Positions 1-8,321 of a DNA stretch of 64,000 bases are shown piece by piece. The stretch is from CAZLGM01 sp964623625 (GTDB lineage: Bacteria > Desulfobacterota > Desulfobulbia > Desulfobulbales > Desulfocapsaceae), in contig CAZUUJ010000004.1 in NCBI GenBank assembly GCA_964623625.1, positions 19,818-83,817 of the forward strand. Reading direction: 5' to 3'. The position numbers and the translations under genes are program-made. Under the pieces are notes generated by a model that was given only the letters and a program-made list of their open reading frames with translations, was not told the DNA's origin and ran no database searches. The first letter of the stretch is position 1, and every line of letters starts with the position of its first letter.

Positions 1-816
1 TTTAATTGCTGTGTGCAGGTTGTCAAGTTTTTTGCTGAGTTTGTCAAGGTTGTTTTGATACTGTTTACGATTGCCCGGGTCTTCTTTCATTAAAACATCA
101 GCGATTGTCTCTCCCATGTGCTTGAGAAGGTCGGGTGAGAGCCAGATATGGGGGTCGAGTGTCTCGGTTGCTTCGTGCTCATGATGGTCTTCTTTCTCAT
201 GAACCTCATGGTCCTGTTCATCCTCTTTCTGTTTGTGACCTGATTTGGATTCTCCATGCTCGTGATGGTCTTCCTTCTGATGGAGGTCATGGTCTTTGTG
301 ATCCCTTTTCTGGTCGTGATCAGCATGGGATTCTCCATGCTCATGGTGGTCTTCTTTCTGATGAAGTTCATGGTCCTGTTCATCCCCTTTCTTCTCGTGA
401 TCTGAATGGGGTTCCCCATGCTCATGATGCTCTTCTGTCTGATGGTGTCCATGTTGACGATCGTGGTCACTGATGGGGATCTTGTGAATATTTTGTGAAA
501 TATCAATAATTTTTGGGCCTGTTTTTAAGTGGGAGACTTTCTTCGCAATGACTTTTTCAAAAGGCATATCGACGGTGAAATAAATCCGGGCCTTAGACAG
601 ATCTGCGATCTGTTTCGGTCTCGGTTGGAAAGAGTGGGGATCTTGGCCTTTGCCAATGAGAATAGAGGTGGAAACCAGGTTGCCGCCAATCTGTTCAACC
701 AGCCACTTCTGTGGTGCAATGGAGACCACAACATCAATTGGACTGCCGAAAACATGACCGGCAAAAAGGAGAATAAAAAACATCTGCAGGGAGAAAAAAG
801 AGAACTTATTTTTCAT
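1..816 (-). CDS. znuA: Periplasmic zinc/manganese-binding ABC substrate protein (ZnuA/TroA family), 3' end cut by window edge
   Basis: Cluster A-1 metal-binding lipoprotein/periplasmic protein that delivers Zn(II), or less likely Mn(II), to an ABC importer. The start at 816 follows a strong AGGAGGT at 821-827. Residues 1-24 form a signal peptide. The early segment 'GQDPHSFQPRP' and the later 'DPHIWLSP' (about residue 221) are the classic metal-ligand regions of ZnuA. Between them, about residues 113-209, lies a long His/Asp/Glu-rich loop made of three 27-residue tandem repeats. Loops of this kind are typical of zinc-specific members and are thought to scavenge or sense Zn; this one is unusually long. 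The reading frame stays open to base 1, so the C-terminal lobe and any znuB/znuC partners lie outside the window. Zn over Mn specificity is inferred from the His loop. Confidence 0.88.
   Translation of the reverse strand, partial: MKNKFSFFSLQMFFILLFAGHVFGSPIDVVVSIAPQKWLVEQIGGNLVSTSILIGKGQDPHSFQPRPKQIADLSKARIYFTVDMPFEKVIAKKVSHLKTGPKIIDISQNIHKIPISDHDRQHGHHQTEEHHEHGEPHSDHEKKGDEQDHELHQKEDHHEHGESHADHDQKRDHKDHDLHQKEDHHEHGESKSGHKQKEDEQDHEVHEKEDHHEHEATETLDPHIWLSPDLLKHMGETIADVLMKEDPGNRKQYQNNLDKLSKKLDNLHTAIK
187..429 (-). repeat. Three 81-bp tandem repeats encoding the His-rich loop
   Basis: Three consecutive 81-bp units (429-349, 348-268, 267-187 on the minus strand) each encode 27 residues beginning HHEHGE and ending in KED, followed by a partial fourth unit (HHEHE). 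Unit length is a multiple of three, so copy-number change keeps the frame. The units have diverged slightly. Confidence 0.88.
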
Positions 817-981
817 TATTACCTCCTAATATATTGGAATCAAAAGTTTATTTTTTAGGTAATACATATTAATACTTTCGGTACTATAACGCAATACTCA
901 ATTGCTTTTCAGCAAAAATCCGTATACCATTTCTCAGGTGTCCGCCAATTCTAAAACATACCAGCAAGGAGAGGCTAGACG

Positions 982-1140
982 ATGCGATCAAAAAATGGTG
1001 CGATTATTCTCATAGTGCTTGGAGTCATTTTTCTTTTATCAAATCTGGATATTCTGCCTCTTGGTGATATCAAATCACTGTTAAGACAGTGGTGGCCTTT
1101 GATATTGATCATTGTCGGAGTGATCCATTTGCGAAAATAA
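982..1140 (+). CDS. Small two-helix membrane protein, LiaI/LiaF-like transmembrane region (DUF5668-like)
   Basis: A 52-residue ORF. ATG at 982 is preceded by AAGGAGAG at 966-973. The protein has two hydrophobic segments, roughly residues 6-22 and 36-48, separated by a short loop with 'LRQWWPL'. The pattern of a helix, NLDILPLG-like turn, WWPLILI and a second helix matches the small LiaI/LiaF-like transmembrane domain found alone or at the N-terminus of cell-envelope stress proteins. The adhesion or toast-rack domain that usually follows is missing, so no function can be assigned. It lies 26 bp upstream of the FmdB-type gene in the same direction and may be cotranscribed with it. Confidence 0.7.
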   Translation: MRSKNGAIILIVLGVIFLLSNLDILPLGDIKSLLRQWWPLILIIVGVIHLRK

Positions 1141-1166
1141 ACGGTTGATCCGGAGGGGATTGTCTT

Positions 1167-1664
1167 ATGCCGATTTATGAATTTTACTGCCGAGACTGCC
1201 ATACAATCTACTCGTTCCTCTCCCGGCGGGTAAATCCGGCTGCAAGCCCTGCTTGTCCAGTTTGTGGAAAAGCCGAATTGCCGAAAATGATGTCTGTTTT
1301 TGCCACTATCGGTAAAAAAGAGAAAGAAGATGGAGATGATCCACTGGGAGGTCTTGATGAAACCAGGATGGAGGAGGCATTTGAAGGGCTGATGAAGCAG
1401 GCTGATCATTTCAACGAAGATGATCCGAAACAGATGGCCTCGCTGATGCGGAAATTTACCGATAAGGCGGGAATTGGTATGGGAGAGAAGATGGAAGAGG
1501 CAATATCCAGGCTTGAAGCCGGGGAAGACCCGAATCAGGTTGAGAAGGATATGGGTGAGCTGCTCGACTCCGATGATATGTTCTCGCTTAAACAGGGCAA
1601 GAAGAAGGGGACGGTACGTCACCAGAAGCCCAAAAAAGATGAAAAACTTTACTTCCTCAAGTAA
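1167..1664 (+). CDS. FmdB-family zinc-ribbon protein
   Basis: 165 residues. The start follows CCGGAGGGGA. The N-terminus 'MPIYEFYC' with Cys pairs at about residues 8/11 and 30/33 (CRDC and CPVC) is the FmdB-type zinc ribbon, which probably binds one Zn(II). Typical FmdB proteins are 60-110 residues. This one has an extra acidic, helical C-terminal half (about residues 50-165) rich in E, D, K and M, as often seen in deltaproteobacterial members. FmdB was named as a putative regulator of formamidase/amidase genes; a DNA-binding role is unproven and not implied by the neighbours here. Family assignment is firm; function is unknown. Confidence 0.82.
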   Translation: MPIYEFYCRDCHTIYSFLSRRVNPAASPACPVCGKAELPKMMSVFATIGKKEKEDGDDPLGGLDETRMEEAFEGLMKQADHFNEDDPKQMASLMRKFTDKAGIGMGEKMEEAISRLEAGEDPNQVEKDMGELLDSDDMFSLKQGKKKGTVRHQKPKKDEKLYFLK

Positions 1665-1685
1665 GCAGATTCTTCTGTGTACGTT

Positions 1686-2927
1686 TTACATATTTCTTAC
1701 TACATCGGCGAGTATTTCCAAACCTCGGCGAACATCATCCTCATTCTGGGAATAGGTCAGGCGAACACACTCATCCGTATGTTTCCATCCAGGTTCCAGT
1801 CCAGGAAAGAAATAATGTCCTGAAACGACCAGCACACCCCTTTCTTTCAATCGTCTATAGAGCTCTTCGGAGCTGATGGGCAGATCTTTAAACCACAGCC
1901 AGAGGAACATGGCGCCTTCAGGAGTATGAATCATATAGTCCAGGCCGGAAAACGAATCATGCAGAGCGTCTACCGCTTTTTCCATACGCCGACGGTAAAA
2001 GGGACGAATAACTTCACGGCTCAGCCGTAGAATTTCACCACTCTCGACGATATCAGTGGCAAGCATGGCCCCAAAGCTCACAGGAGCCAGGTTACAGATA
2101 GAGTTAATAGAGGACAATGCTGTGATGATTTCCCTGGCGGCGATTACGATGCCGGTACGGGTAGCCGGCAATCCGAATTTGGAAAGGCTCATGCAGACAA
2201 TAAGGTTATCGTTCCACACCGGAGTTGCATCCGTATAAATGATACCAGGGAACGGTACGCCATAGGCATTGTCGATTATCAGCGGTATATTATTTTCTGC
2301 AGCTAGCTTTCCTAGGCGATCCAGTTCTTCATCGGTCAGCACATTTCCTGTGGGATTGGTCGGGCGGGAGACACAGATTGCCCCGATATCAGGGGTGATC
2401 TCAATGGATTCAAAGTCGACCCTGTATTTGAAGGTATGTTGATCAAGGTGCTCTATTCGGGGTTTAACAGTGATGAAAAAATCGTCGCACAGTCCCAGAT
2501 CACCGTAGCCGATATACTCGGGAGCCATAGGTAGCAGGATCTTTTTGCGTATTCCGTTGCCAAAGTGACCGCCGAACATATTGAAAAGGAAAAAGAACGA
2601 ACCCTGGGAGCCGGTTGTCAGGCAGATATTTTCAGGTCCCAGCTGCCAGCCGTACTCACGGTGAAGCAAATCGGCGAGCGCGCGGAGAAAGGGCCTGTCT
2701 CCCCTGGGTGGATCGTAGATGCCGATCAGTTTCTGAAACGAGGCGGGGTCGGCAGCAAGTTGCTGCAACCTGTTTCGCAGAACAGCCTGGACCTCAGGTA
2801 CATGACCCGGGTTGCCGCCACCCATCATGATCATATTGCCTTCGGCAAGAGCGTTTCCGAGATCATCCATGAGTGAGAGGATGCCGCAGCCTCCACTGAA
2901 ACGAGTTCCAAATTCGGAAAGTTTCAT
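1686..2927 (-). CDS. avtA: Valine--pyruvate aminotransferase (AvtA)
   Basis: 413-residue fold-type I PLP aminotransferase that interconverts valine plus pyruvate with 2-oxoisovalerate plus alanine. The N-terminus, with 'SGGCGILSLMDDL' and 'MMGGGNPGHVPE', is characteristic of AvtA rather than general aspartate aminotransferases. 'SRPTNPTGN' (188-196) is the substrate/PLP loop, D219 with Y222 contact the cofactor, and K250 in 'SLSKFGLPATR' is the Schiff-base lysine. Length matches the family (about 417). It is convergent with the FmdB-type gene, whose stop lies 22 bp away, and monocistronic by spacing. A role in branched-chain amino acid/alanine metabolism is expected. Confidence 0.92.
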   Translation of the reverse strand: MKLSEFGTRFSGGCGILSLMDDLGNALAEGNMIMMGGGNPGHVPEVQAVLRNRLQQLAADPASFQKLIGIYDPPRGDRPFLRALADLLHREYGWQLGPENICLTTGSQGSFFFLFNMFGGHFGNGIRKKILLPMAPEYIGYGDLGLCDDFFITVKPRIEHLDQHTFKYRVDFESIEITPDIGAICVSRPTNPTGNVLTDEELDRLGKLAAENNIPLIIDNAYGVPFPGIIYTDATPVWNDNLIVCMSLSKFGLPATRTGIVIAAREIITALSSINSICNLAPVSFGAMLATDIVESGEILRLSREVIRPFYRRRMEKAVDALHDSFSGLDYMIHTPEGAMFLWLWFKDLPISSEELYRRLKERGVLVVSGHYFFPGLEPGWKHTDECVRLTYSQNEDDVRRGLEILADVVRNM

Positions 2928-3085
2928 AGTTAAACCCGGTGAACGAGGTCCTGAGGACCAGCCTGAGTGGTTGTGATTGCTAAGTGTTTCAGGAATTGAT
3001 GATACGGTATTTCAATTGTTTTTGCATTCTTTTCACTCAACGAACGGTGTGTAACTTCAAACTCTCTGGAGTCAGTACTGTTCGA

Positions 3086-3484
3086 TCAATGGTTGCAATG
3101 ACTGCCACCTTTGCAGGCCTGGTCGTCGCGGATACGAGGGAAAGAACCGGCGAGCATACCTCTGACCACTGCCTCAACGGTCGGCGCCGATGATACCTTG
3201 GCAAAGTAAACAGCAATGTTGGCCAGATTGAATCCCTGAAGCGGTTTCGCTCCAATTCCTCCGACAACGACCGCATTCACACCGTTATCCCTTAAATGCT
3301 GTACCGGTACCATGCAGCCGTCTGAACCGTGACTTGGATTGTCCATAATCGCAACCTCGGCCACACTGCTATCGATTATTTCCACCAATGTAAAAAGATC
3401 GCAATGACCAAAATGGTCCGATCTGGCTGCATCCATTCCACCCGGTTGAACTGTCGGAATAGCAAGGCGTAATGTGTTGCTCAT
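3086..3484 (-). CDS. Dinitrogenase iron-molybdenum cofactor biosynthesis (NifX/NifB C-terminal-like) family protein
   Basis: 132 residues from the ATG at 3484, which has GGAGG seven bases upstream; a longer reading from 3547 lacks such a site. The sequence follows the NifX/MTH1175 fold: 'LRLAIPTVQPGGMDAARSDHFGHCDLFTLVEI' type N-terminus, 'NAVVVGGIGAKPLQGF' in the middle, and a short tail rich in Cys and His ('CKGGSHCNH') that could bind metal. No nitrogenase genes are visible nearby. In many Desulfobacterota such stand-alone proteins sit near MRP/ATPase genes and are taken to handle Fe-S or molybdenum cofactors, but substrate and partner are unknown here. The gene is monocistronic by spacing. 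Confidence 0.85.
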   Translation of the reverse strand: MSNTLRLAIPTVQPGGMDAARSDHFGHCDLFTLVEIIDSSVAEVAIMDNPSHGSDGCMVPVQHLRDNGVNAVVVGGIGAKPLQGFNLANIAVYFAKVSSAPTVEAVVRGMLAGSFPRIRDDQACKGGSHCNH

Positions 3485-3576
3485 GTGTAATCCTCCGTGA
3501 ATAATAGTCGTTTGGTGATTTGAGCATATGCACACAAATAACCGCAAATGGTAATACTGTCAAGTTTAAAAATTGT

Positions 3577-3948
3577 TTATTGGATCAAATAGATGTTGTC
3601 GTCACGGAGTTCGACGACATTTTCGTCAAGCAGTTTCTGCAGGATTTCATCACCAATGATCTGATGATTTTTCTTTCCTGAACGGACAAGTGATTGGATA
3701 AAGACAAAGTAGCTGCCAGTCGAGACTACTCCATTGTTTTTTCGAATAAATTTCAGTGTGGATAGAGTAAAGAAAATCGCAGAAAATCTACGACCGATCA
3801 GAAACGTTGTCAGGTAGAGGAGGATGCACAGTACTGCAATAATGAAGTATTTCTTTTCATTTAAAAAATAGACGATGCCAAGCGCAAAGGCGGCCAGCAG
3901 AACCAGAATAAGAAACAGGAAGGTTGCATATCGAAACTTGAGTGACAT
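3577..3948 (-). CDS. Conserved-looking membrane protein of unknown function
   Basis: 123 residues. Two predicted transmembrane helices cover about residues 7-28 and 34-53, followed by a basic, soluble C-terminal half. I do not recognise a family. The soluble part ('GDEILQKLLDENVVELRDDNIYLIQ') has the look of a small winged-helix-like or helical domain, but this is only an impression. It is upstream of, and in the same direction as, the NifX-like gene (92-bp gap), with no evidence of a functional link. Confidence 0.6.
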   Translation of the reverse strand: MSLKFRYATFLFLILVLLAAFALGIVYFLNEKKYFIIAVLCILLYLTTFLIGRRFSAIFFTLSTLKFIRKNNGVVSTGSYFVFIQSLVRSGKKNHQIIGDEILQKLLDENVVELRDDNIYLIQ

Positions 3949-4264
3949 GAGAAAGTTATGAAACGATTAAAACAGCTTAGAGCGATTAATAAAAAACATT
4001 GGAATGATCAGGCGGTGGCTCAATAAAAGCGAGAATACCGAAACTATCCTGATATCTCAAATACAAAAGGTTGTCATGGATAGACGGATTTATATCTCTG
4101 TTTTATTTTCCTGAATCCGTTACGAAGATAGTGGTTTTCGTCATTAACCTATTGATAAATAGTATGACTAAAGGGTTATCCAATTTAAATAGGTTACTGA
4201 TACAATCTTTCACATGTGGCCATGCTACAGTGGCAGGCTAGTAACGAGCTATGAATAAAAAGGT
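3949..4264. other. Intergenic stretch, nothing recognised
   Basis: AT-rich, with short broken frames only. I saw no tRNA, hairpin with T-tract, or repeat. Confidence 0.6.
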
Positions 4265-4489
4265 TCAATTACTCGCCGGTGTCGGCCATAGCCGTTTTTC
4301 GATTCCGGCCTGATAACAGAAACGGTTCCAGGTAAATTCTCTTTTACTGATAGGACATTGCAGAGTTACCTTTCGGTCATCACAGTTAGTGACCAGCCAA
4401 TCCCCTTTTCGGGGACCATCACTGATATGAATTTTCTGATCGGGTTGGAAATCAAATGGGGTAAAAACCGTTATTTCTTCTTTCATCAT
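4265..4489 (-). CDS. Small hypothetical protein coupled to the hydantoinase remnant
   Basis: 74 residues. Its ATG (4489) overlaps the stop of the upstream hydantoinase remnant in an ATGA arrangement, which argues for a translated, operon-type ORF. The sequence contains a short beta-rich segment 'KIHISDGPRKGDWLVTNCDDRKVTLQCPISKREFTW' type pattern with two Cys, suggesting a small SH3-like or KOW-like barrel; no family is recognised. If the upstream gene is dead, this ORF may also be losing its role. Confidence 0.45.
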   Translation of the reverse strand: MMKEEITVFTPFDFQPDQKIHISDGPRKGDWLVTNCDDRKVTLQCPISKREFTWNRFCYQAGIEKRLWPTPASN

Positions 4490-5386
4490 GTTCCTTTTGT
4501 TTTGCTCAACAAAGAAGCTGCACCAAGGGAATTGCCAACTTCACAGTGAGGAGTAAATGTTACCGTAGTTCCCAGTCGTTTGGCTACTCCTGGAAAAAAA
4601 GAGTCTGTTGCGGCCCCGTTACTGATGATGGGCATTTTAAGGGAGAATCGCACTCCAAGTTCCGGGTGATTATTCCGCTCGGTAATATATGTGGTGAGGG
4701 ATTTGGCCCAGTTTCTGGAGACAATATAATTAATAATGAGGTCTTCTATCTTCTCTTCTGTTTGTCGAATTACTTGAAGGCAGAATTGTTCTACCTCCAT
4801 ACCGAGTAATTTTGCCAGCACTCTGGCACCGGCTGTTGCCGCCCTTCCCTGCATATCGGCATGAACGAAACCCGGTGAGAGCAAAATACCGGTTTTTGAT
4901 CGAGCATGGCTATAGCTTTTTCAGCCACCAGTTCATGGCTCGGGTTTTCCATGGACATTGCTCCGCAGACGGCGAAGGCATCGACATCCTTTTTCAGGCC
5001 ATTGATGGTATCAATGATACTCTCAATATCCAGCGGTTCTTCTTCCTCTCCAGTAATTGTGTGACCGCCTTTAATAAAACGTTGGCAACAACCGGCAGAC
5101 GAAAGTGTTTAACATAGCCGATGACCAATAAGCCGACCCTAACCCCTTTTCTTTCGACAACAGCATTGGTCGCAAGTGTAGTGGCAACAGCCAGTTGATG
5201 TATCTGAATCCGGTCGACAGATTTCCTGGCAATAAGGCTTTGCAAAACCTCTACGGTGCCCACAGCATGGTTCTGATGGGTGGTCGATCTCCTTACAGAA
5301 TCAATGAACTCACCGTGTTCCATGCCGATGATCACACCATCGGTATACGTCCCACTGGTGTCAATGCCGAGTATATATTTACCCAT
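4486..5386 (-). pseudogene. Hydantoinase/oxoprolinase (HyuA family), frameshifted and internally deleted
   Basis: The N-terminus (from ATG 5386) reads 'MGKYILGIDTSGTYTDG', the ATP-binding start of HyuA/oxoprolinase proteins, and continues with 'VATTLATNAVVERKG'. Near 5070 the frame moves: downstream in another frame lie 'GEEEEPLDIESIIDTINGL' and 'DAFAVCGAMSMENP', both normal for the family. Near 4890 it moves again into 'LLSPGFVHADMQGRAATAGA' and the C-terminal signature 'PIISNGAATDSFFPGVAKRL'. About 300 codons survive against 500-700 in intact members, so the central region is gone as well as two frameshifts. The protein would have used ATP to open hydantoin- or 5-oxoproline-like rings, and is almost certainly inactive now. 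Confidence 0.75.
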
Positions 5387-5861
5387 AATATTGTGTGAAA
5401 TACACACTTATATAAATATTTTCACTGGTGTGGTCACAAAAAAATGGATTCGGAATACAGACAAAGCAACCGTCTTACCTATGAGAAATCCGGGCTAGAG
5501 TTGTAACATGACCATGCTGAAATGACAATGGTAGGCGTCTGCCATGGTTATATTATAGTGGAGCATTGTTCGGCTAATTGTTGAGTTTGTTGAGAAAAAT
5601 TACAGGTGCGACAATATGCCGCACCTGTTTTTGCGAAGAGTGTGATAATATATCTTTTCCATTCTTGGAGGATAGGGCCACTACTCCTGCTCTCCTAGCG
5701 TCCAGTCAATGATGAACTGTTATATAATCCACAGGCGAGTAAAAGGACAAGTAGTATGCGACAGTTCAGCATTGATATGACACTTGTTTGGCACATCGGT
5801 TGGACCGGTTCTTTTCGACAACTGGTCAATTCTATTTTTTTTGTACTGATATTTTTGGAGG
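5387..5861. other. Intergenic region upstream of the NosL-like gene
   Basis: Divergent spacer between the hydantoinase remnant and the NosL-like gene. Apart from the hairpin at 5602-5632 I see no coding sequence, repeat or RNA gene in it. Confidence 0.55.
5602..5632 (+). terminator. Hairpin with T-tract upstream of the NosL-like gene
   Basis: Perfect 8-9 bp stem (ACAGGTGCG / CGCACCTGT) with an 8-nt loop, followed by TTTTTG on the plus strand. No plus-strand gene precedes it; it lies about 235 bp before the NosL-like gene, so it could be an attenuator or the end of a small unseen transcript. Confidence 0.6.
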
Positions 5862-5867
5862 ATGATG

Positions 5868-6554
5868 ATGAAGGAAGAAAAGACAATAACACGGCGTAAA
5901 GCCCTTAAACTCATGGCGTTCACTTCCGCGGCCGGATTTGTTGGATTCTACAGCGGTAATGCTGCCGCCAAAAGCGTCGGTGCTATGCTGCCGGGCAAGG
6001 GATGGCTTAAGCAGGGTGACAAATGCGATGGAGACGGCACACCGCTGCAGTTTATTCCTAAGACTGCTCCCGACGCTGAGCCGTTGAAGGATGACCTGAA
6101 AAAATACCAGAGATGTCCCTATTGCGGAATGGTGAGAAAAATGTGGAGTCACAGTCGGCATCTTGTCCACTACAGTGATAATCTGGTTGACGGCACCTGC
6201 TCTATCCATTGTTTAGCTATTAGTCTTTCCCTTAACCTTGATCGTGGAGTAAAAGAAATCTATGTTGGCGATTTTGGGGCAGAGGGCAAGATCAAACCTC
6301 TTGTGAATGTGAATAAAGCGACCTATCTGATCGGCTCAAAGCTTCCAGGCACCATGTCGGCTAAATCGAAAATGGCTTTTTCTAATGCAGATGCGGCCAA
6401 AAAGGCCATGGCAGAACAGGGAGGGAAGCTCGGAACCTTTGATGAGGCCTTGAAAGAAGCCTACCTGGGAATGGCCAAGGACACCATGATGATTCGAAAG
6501 CGACGGGCTGAAAAGAGAAAAATGATGATGAAGAAAATGAAGATGAACAAATAG
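5868..6554 (+). CDS. NosL-like Tat-exported metal-binding protein with basic Met-rich tail
   Basis: 228 residues from the third of three consecutive ATGs (5868), the only one at a normal distance from GGAGG (5857-5861). Residues 5-30 are a Tat signal ('TRRKALKLMAF', then a hydrophobic stretch), so the protein is likely folded and cofactor-loaded before export. The NosL hallmark 'CPYCGM' lies at residues 83-88, followed by H95/H98/H101 and a second Cys/His group (C111, H114, C115). NosL is a Cu(I) chaperone for nitrous oxide reductase, but no nos genes are in view. Similar proteins in sulfate reducers are of unknown use. The last 25 residues are a run of Met, Lys and Arg ('KMMMKKMKM'), which could bind soft metal ions. 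Monocistronic. Confidence 0.8.
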   Translation: MKEEKTITRRKALKLMAFTSAAGFVGFYSGNAAAKSVGAMLPGKGWLKQGDKCDGDGTPLQFIPKTAPDAEPLKDDLKKYQRCPYCGMVRKMWSHSRHLVHYSDNLVDGTCSIHCLAISLSLNLDRGVKEIYVGDFGAEGKIKPLVNVNKATYLIGSKLPGTMSAKSKMAFSNADAAKKAMAEQGGKLGTFDEALKEAYLGMAKDTMMIRKRRAEKRKMMMKKMKMNK

Positions 6555-6853
6555 AAATCTGATTACCCAGACAACTCAGCCTAACACGAGGTGTTGTCAA
6601 TTTGCCAGTCAAGGCTGAGAATCATTGGTAGTCAGAAATTAAAAACAGATAGCTGAATCGATGATCAGGGCTGCTGACCACGTCGGTGTCCAGCACCTTG
6701 AATTGAGGAAGAGTAAAAGAGAGTTATCCCAGCCCCGTGACGGTTTGCTGCCAGATCGGGGTTGATTCATTTTTAAGGAATAAAATACAGTTATTCGACG
6801 CGTATCAAGATAAAATTATCCCTCCTGCTTTCAACACGACAGATTTCCTCTAC
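6555..6853. other. Intergenic stretch, nothing recognised
   Basis: About 300 bp between convergent reading frames. No terminator with a clear T-tract, RNA gene or repeat seen. Confidence 0.5.
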
Positions 6854-7156
6854 CTAAAAAATCGATGTGGCTGTTTCAAGAAAATCGTAATGGTTAAAGT
6901 CGTCGATAAAGATATAACCGTCTTTCATTCGATCTTTTAGTAGAAGATAGGCAAAATTCCTGCCGTTCCCATGGGGGCCGTCTACGATGGCCAGATTATG
7001 GTCCTTTCGCAGGGTTGTCTCATCAATGAGATAAGAACAATTTTTCTGACTTGTTTTCGGGCTCCAGAACCGTTTTCTAAATAGCGTCCAATCGATCGCC
7101 TTGTCCTGAAACATCCTGGTATTGCCGTATTTTTCTAAGTTTAGTTTCATCTTCAA
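6854..7156 (-). pseudogene. Possible C-terminal fragment of a class I methyltransferase-like protein
   Basis: A 100-codon frame with 'LIDETTLRKDHNLAIVDGPH' followed by 'GNGRNFAYLLLKDRM' and 'YIFIDDFNHYDFLE'. The pattern 'vDGPHGNGRsfAf-LlKDR---gsiifIDDy-HYdf' is one I associate with the C-terminal half of uncharacterised methyltransferase-like proteins in polysaccharide loci. An in-frame TAA only 13 codons upstream and the absence of a Rossmann GxGxG segment mean the N-terminal half is missing. The call as a remnant is inference; it could also be a short independent protein. No clear ribosome-binding site is present. Confidence 0.35.
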
Positions 7157-7456
7157 GACTCTTATCGCTCTGCTTTTTATTGGAAGAGTAACTTAGCTTT
7201 GGAAAAGAGAAGACGGACATTGTACCTTCATTTCTTATCATAGATGCAATTGGATGAGAAGAACCATCAGGTTAATTGCAGGTACCCTTTGTTAAAGGTT
7301 AGCAAGTAGGTAAAATGTGTTAGAATAATGAGTAGGATGGAAAAATGTATGTTGCCTGTTTATTGCTGTAGATTTGAACAATTTCGCTGGTACAGGTACA
7401 TATTAGTAGAGTGAGGGTTTGTTTCATGAAGTATGATTAAATGAAGGAAAACAACC
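7157..7456. other. Intergenic stretch, nothing recognised
   Basis: AT-rich spacer with no supportable ORF or structure. Confidence 0.5.
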
Positions 7457-7707
7457 ATGAAGACAACAAGACTGTTTTGAATAATAGTCTATGTAACGAT
7501 TTTTTTTGCTCCGATTTTTCTTATTCTTATTTTGGCTAGATCCAACCAAGCTATTACGGTTCTCAAAAGAAACAAACCTCATCGGCTAAACAGGAAAATG
7601 GCGTATTCCCACCCATTAAGATGCAAGCACCTGTCAAGAAAGGATATTACTGTCGAAACGGCGAGTTTCTCTCAGACAGGATGACTGAGGCTGATTGCGG
7701 CAAATAG
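7457..7707 (+). pseudogene. Broken small secreted protein carrying one Cys module
   Basis: ATG at 7457 gives MKTTRLF and then an in-frame TGA. The same frame continues with a hydrophobic segment ('IIVYVTIFFAPIFLILILA') that would complete a signal peptide. The frame then shifts by one, and the other frame reads 'QKKQTSSAKQENGVFPP' and ends in 'KKGYYCRNGEFLSDR', 'MTEADCGK', stop (7705-7707). The last part matches the Cys module of the secreted protein at 62-63.6 kb, compare 'KTGYCTSNGRILSNT'. One nonsense codon and one frameshift are therefore needed to explain it. In the same frame after the stop, Cys-rich residues continue to about 7907 ('CHTRGNRTIEKCG'), so the original may have been longer. 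Confidence 0.5.
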
Positions 7708-8321
7708 TATTGAAGACGGAAATTGGTAGAATGTACGGATTTCCAAAGGGCTGGATATTCTGTTTTAAATATAAAGTTAGGTGACAAATGTCACACCAGG
7801 GGTAATAGAACCATTGAGAAATGTGGGGCACAATTTATCAATATGAAGCAGGAAAACCAGGATGGACTTCTGTGTGGTGCTAATTGTCTCTAAGTTACGG
7901 GTATTTGCGTCTGGTATAGTAGATAAGGAGTGGACAGTGGTCAGTTCTGGAGGCACTTTCTGTTCACCCAAGAATCACTGGGGGTTTGTTATGATATTGG
8001 TTTCTGTTGATAATGGAGAGCCCCATTGGAATTGGACCAGAGATGAAAGTCCTAATCCTCCTCCAGGCCATATTATGATGGACTCACATTCAGTGTCATG
8101 TTTTGCTGATTGGCTCCTGTTAGTTGAAAACAGTTCTATTGTTTACACTCTGAAAGTTGTAAGGTGTCCGTGGTTTTTGTAGAGTTTTATAAGAGTTCTT
8201 TTTAAAGTAGGATAAAGTTGATTCTAAATTAAAAGTAGAAATTCATTGCTTTTAAAATTGAAAGTAAGCACCAGAGCCGGTGCATACTTAAAATGTAAAT
8301 TTCAGGTTGGACTGAAAACTT
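7708..8321. other. Gene-poor stretch with possible continuation of the Cys-module remnant
   Basis: To about 7907 the frame of the preceding remnant remains Cys-rich. An open frame at 7862-8182 exists but has no ribosome-binding site and no recognisable protein pattern. No RNA gene or terminator was seen before the glycosyltransferase. Confidence 0.4.

Noticed and set aside
135..473. Frames opposite the His-rich loop
   Set aside because: Shadows of the repeated His codons on the other strand; the znuA frame explains the sequence fully.
7478..7480. In-frame TGA after MKTTRLF as a selenocysteine codon
   Set aside because: It falls within a signal peptide where Sec makes no sense, and a frameshift follows, so decay is the simpler reading.
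7862..8182. 106-codon plus-strand open frame
   Set aside because: No ribosome-binding site, no recognisable family pattern, and composition like the surrounding non-coding sequence.
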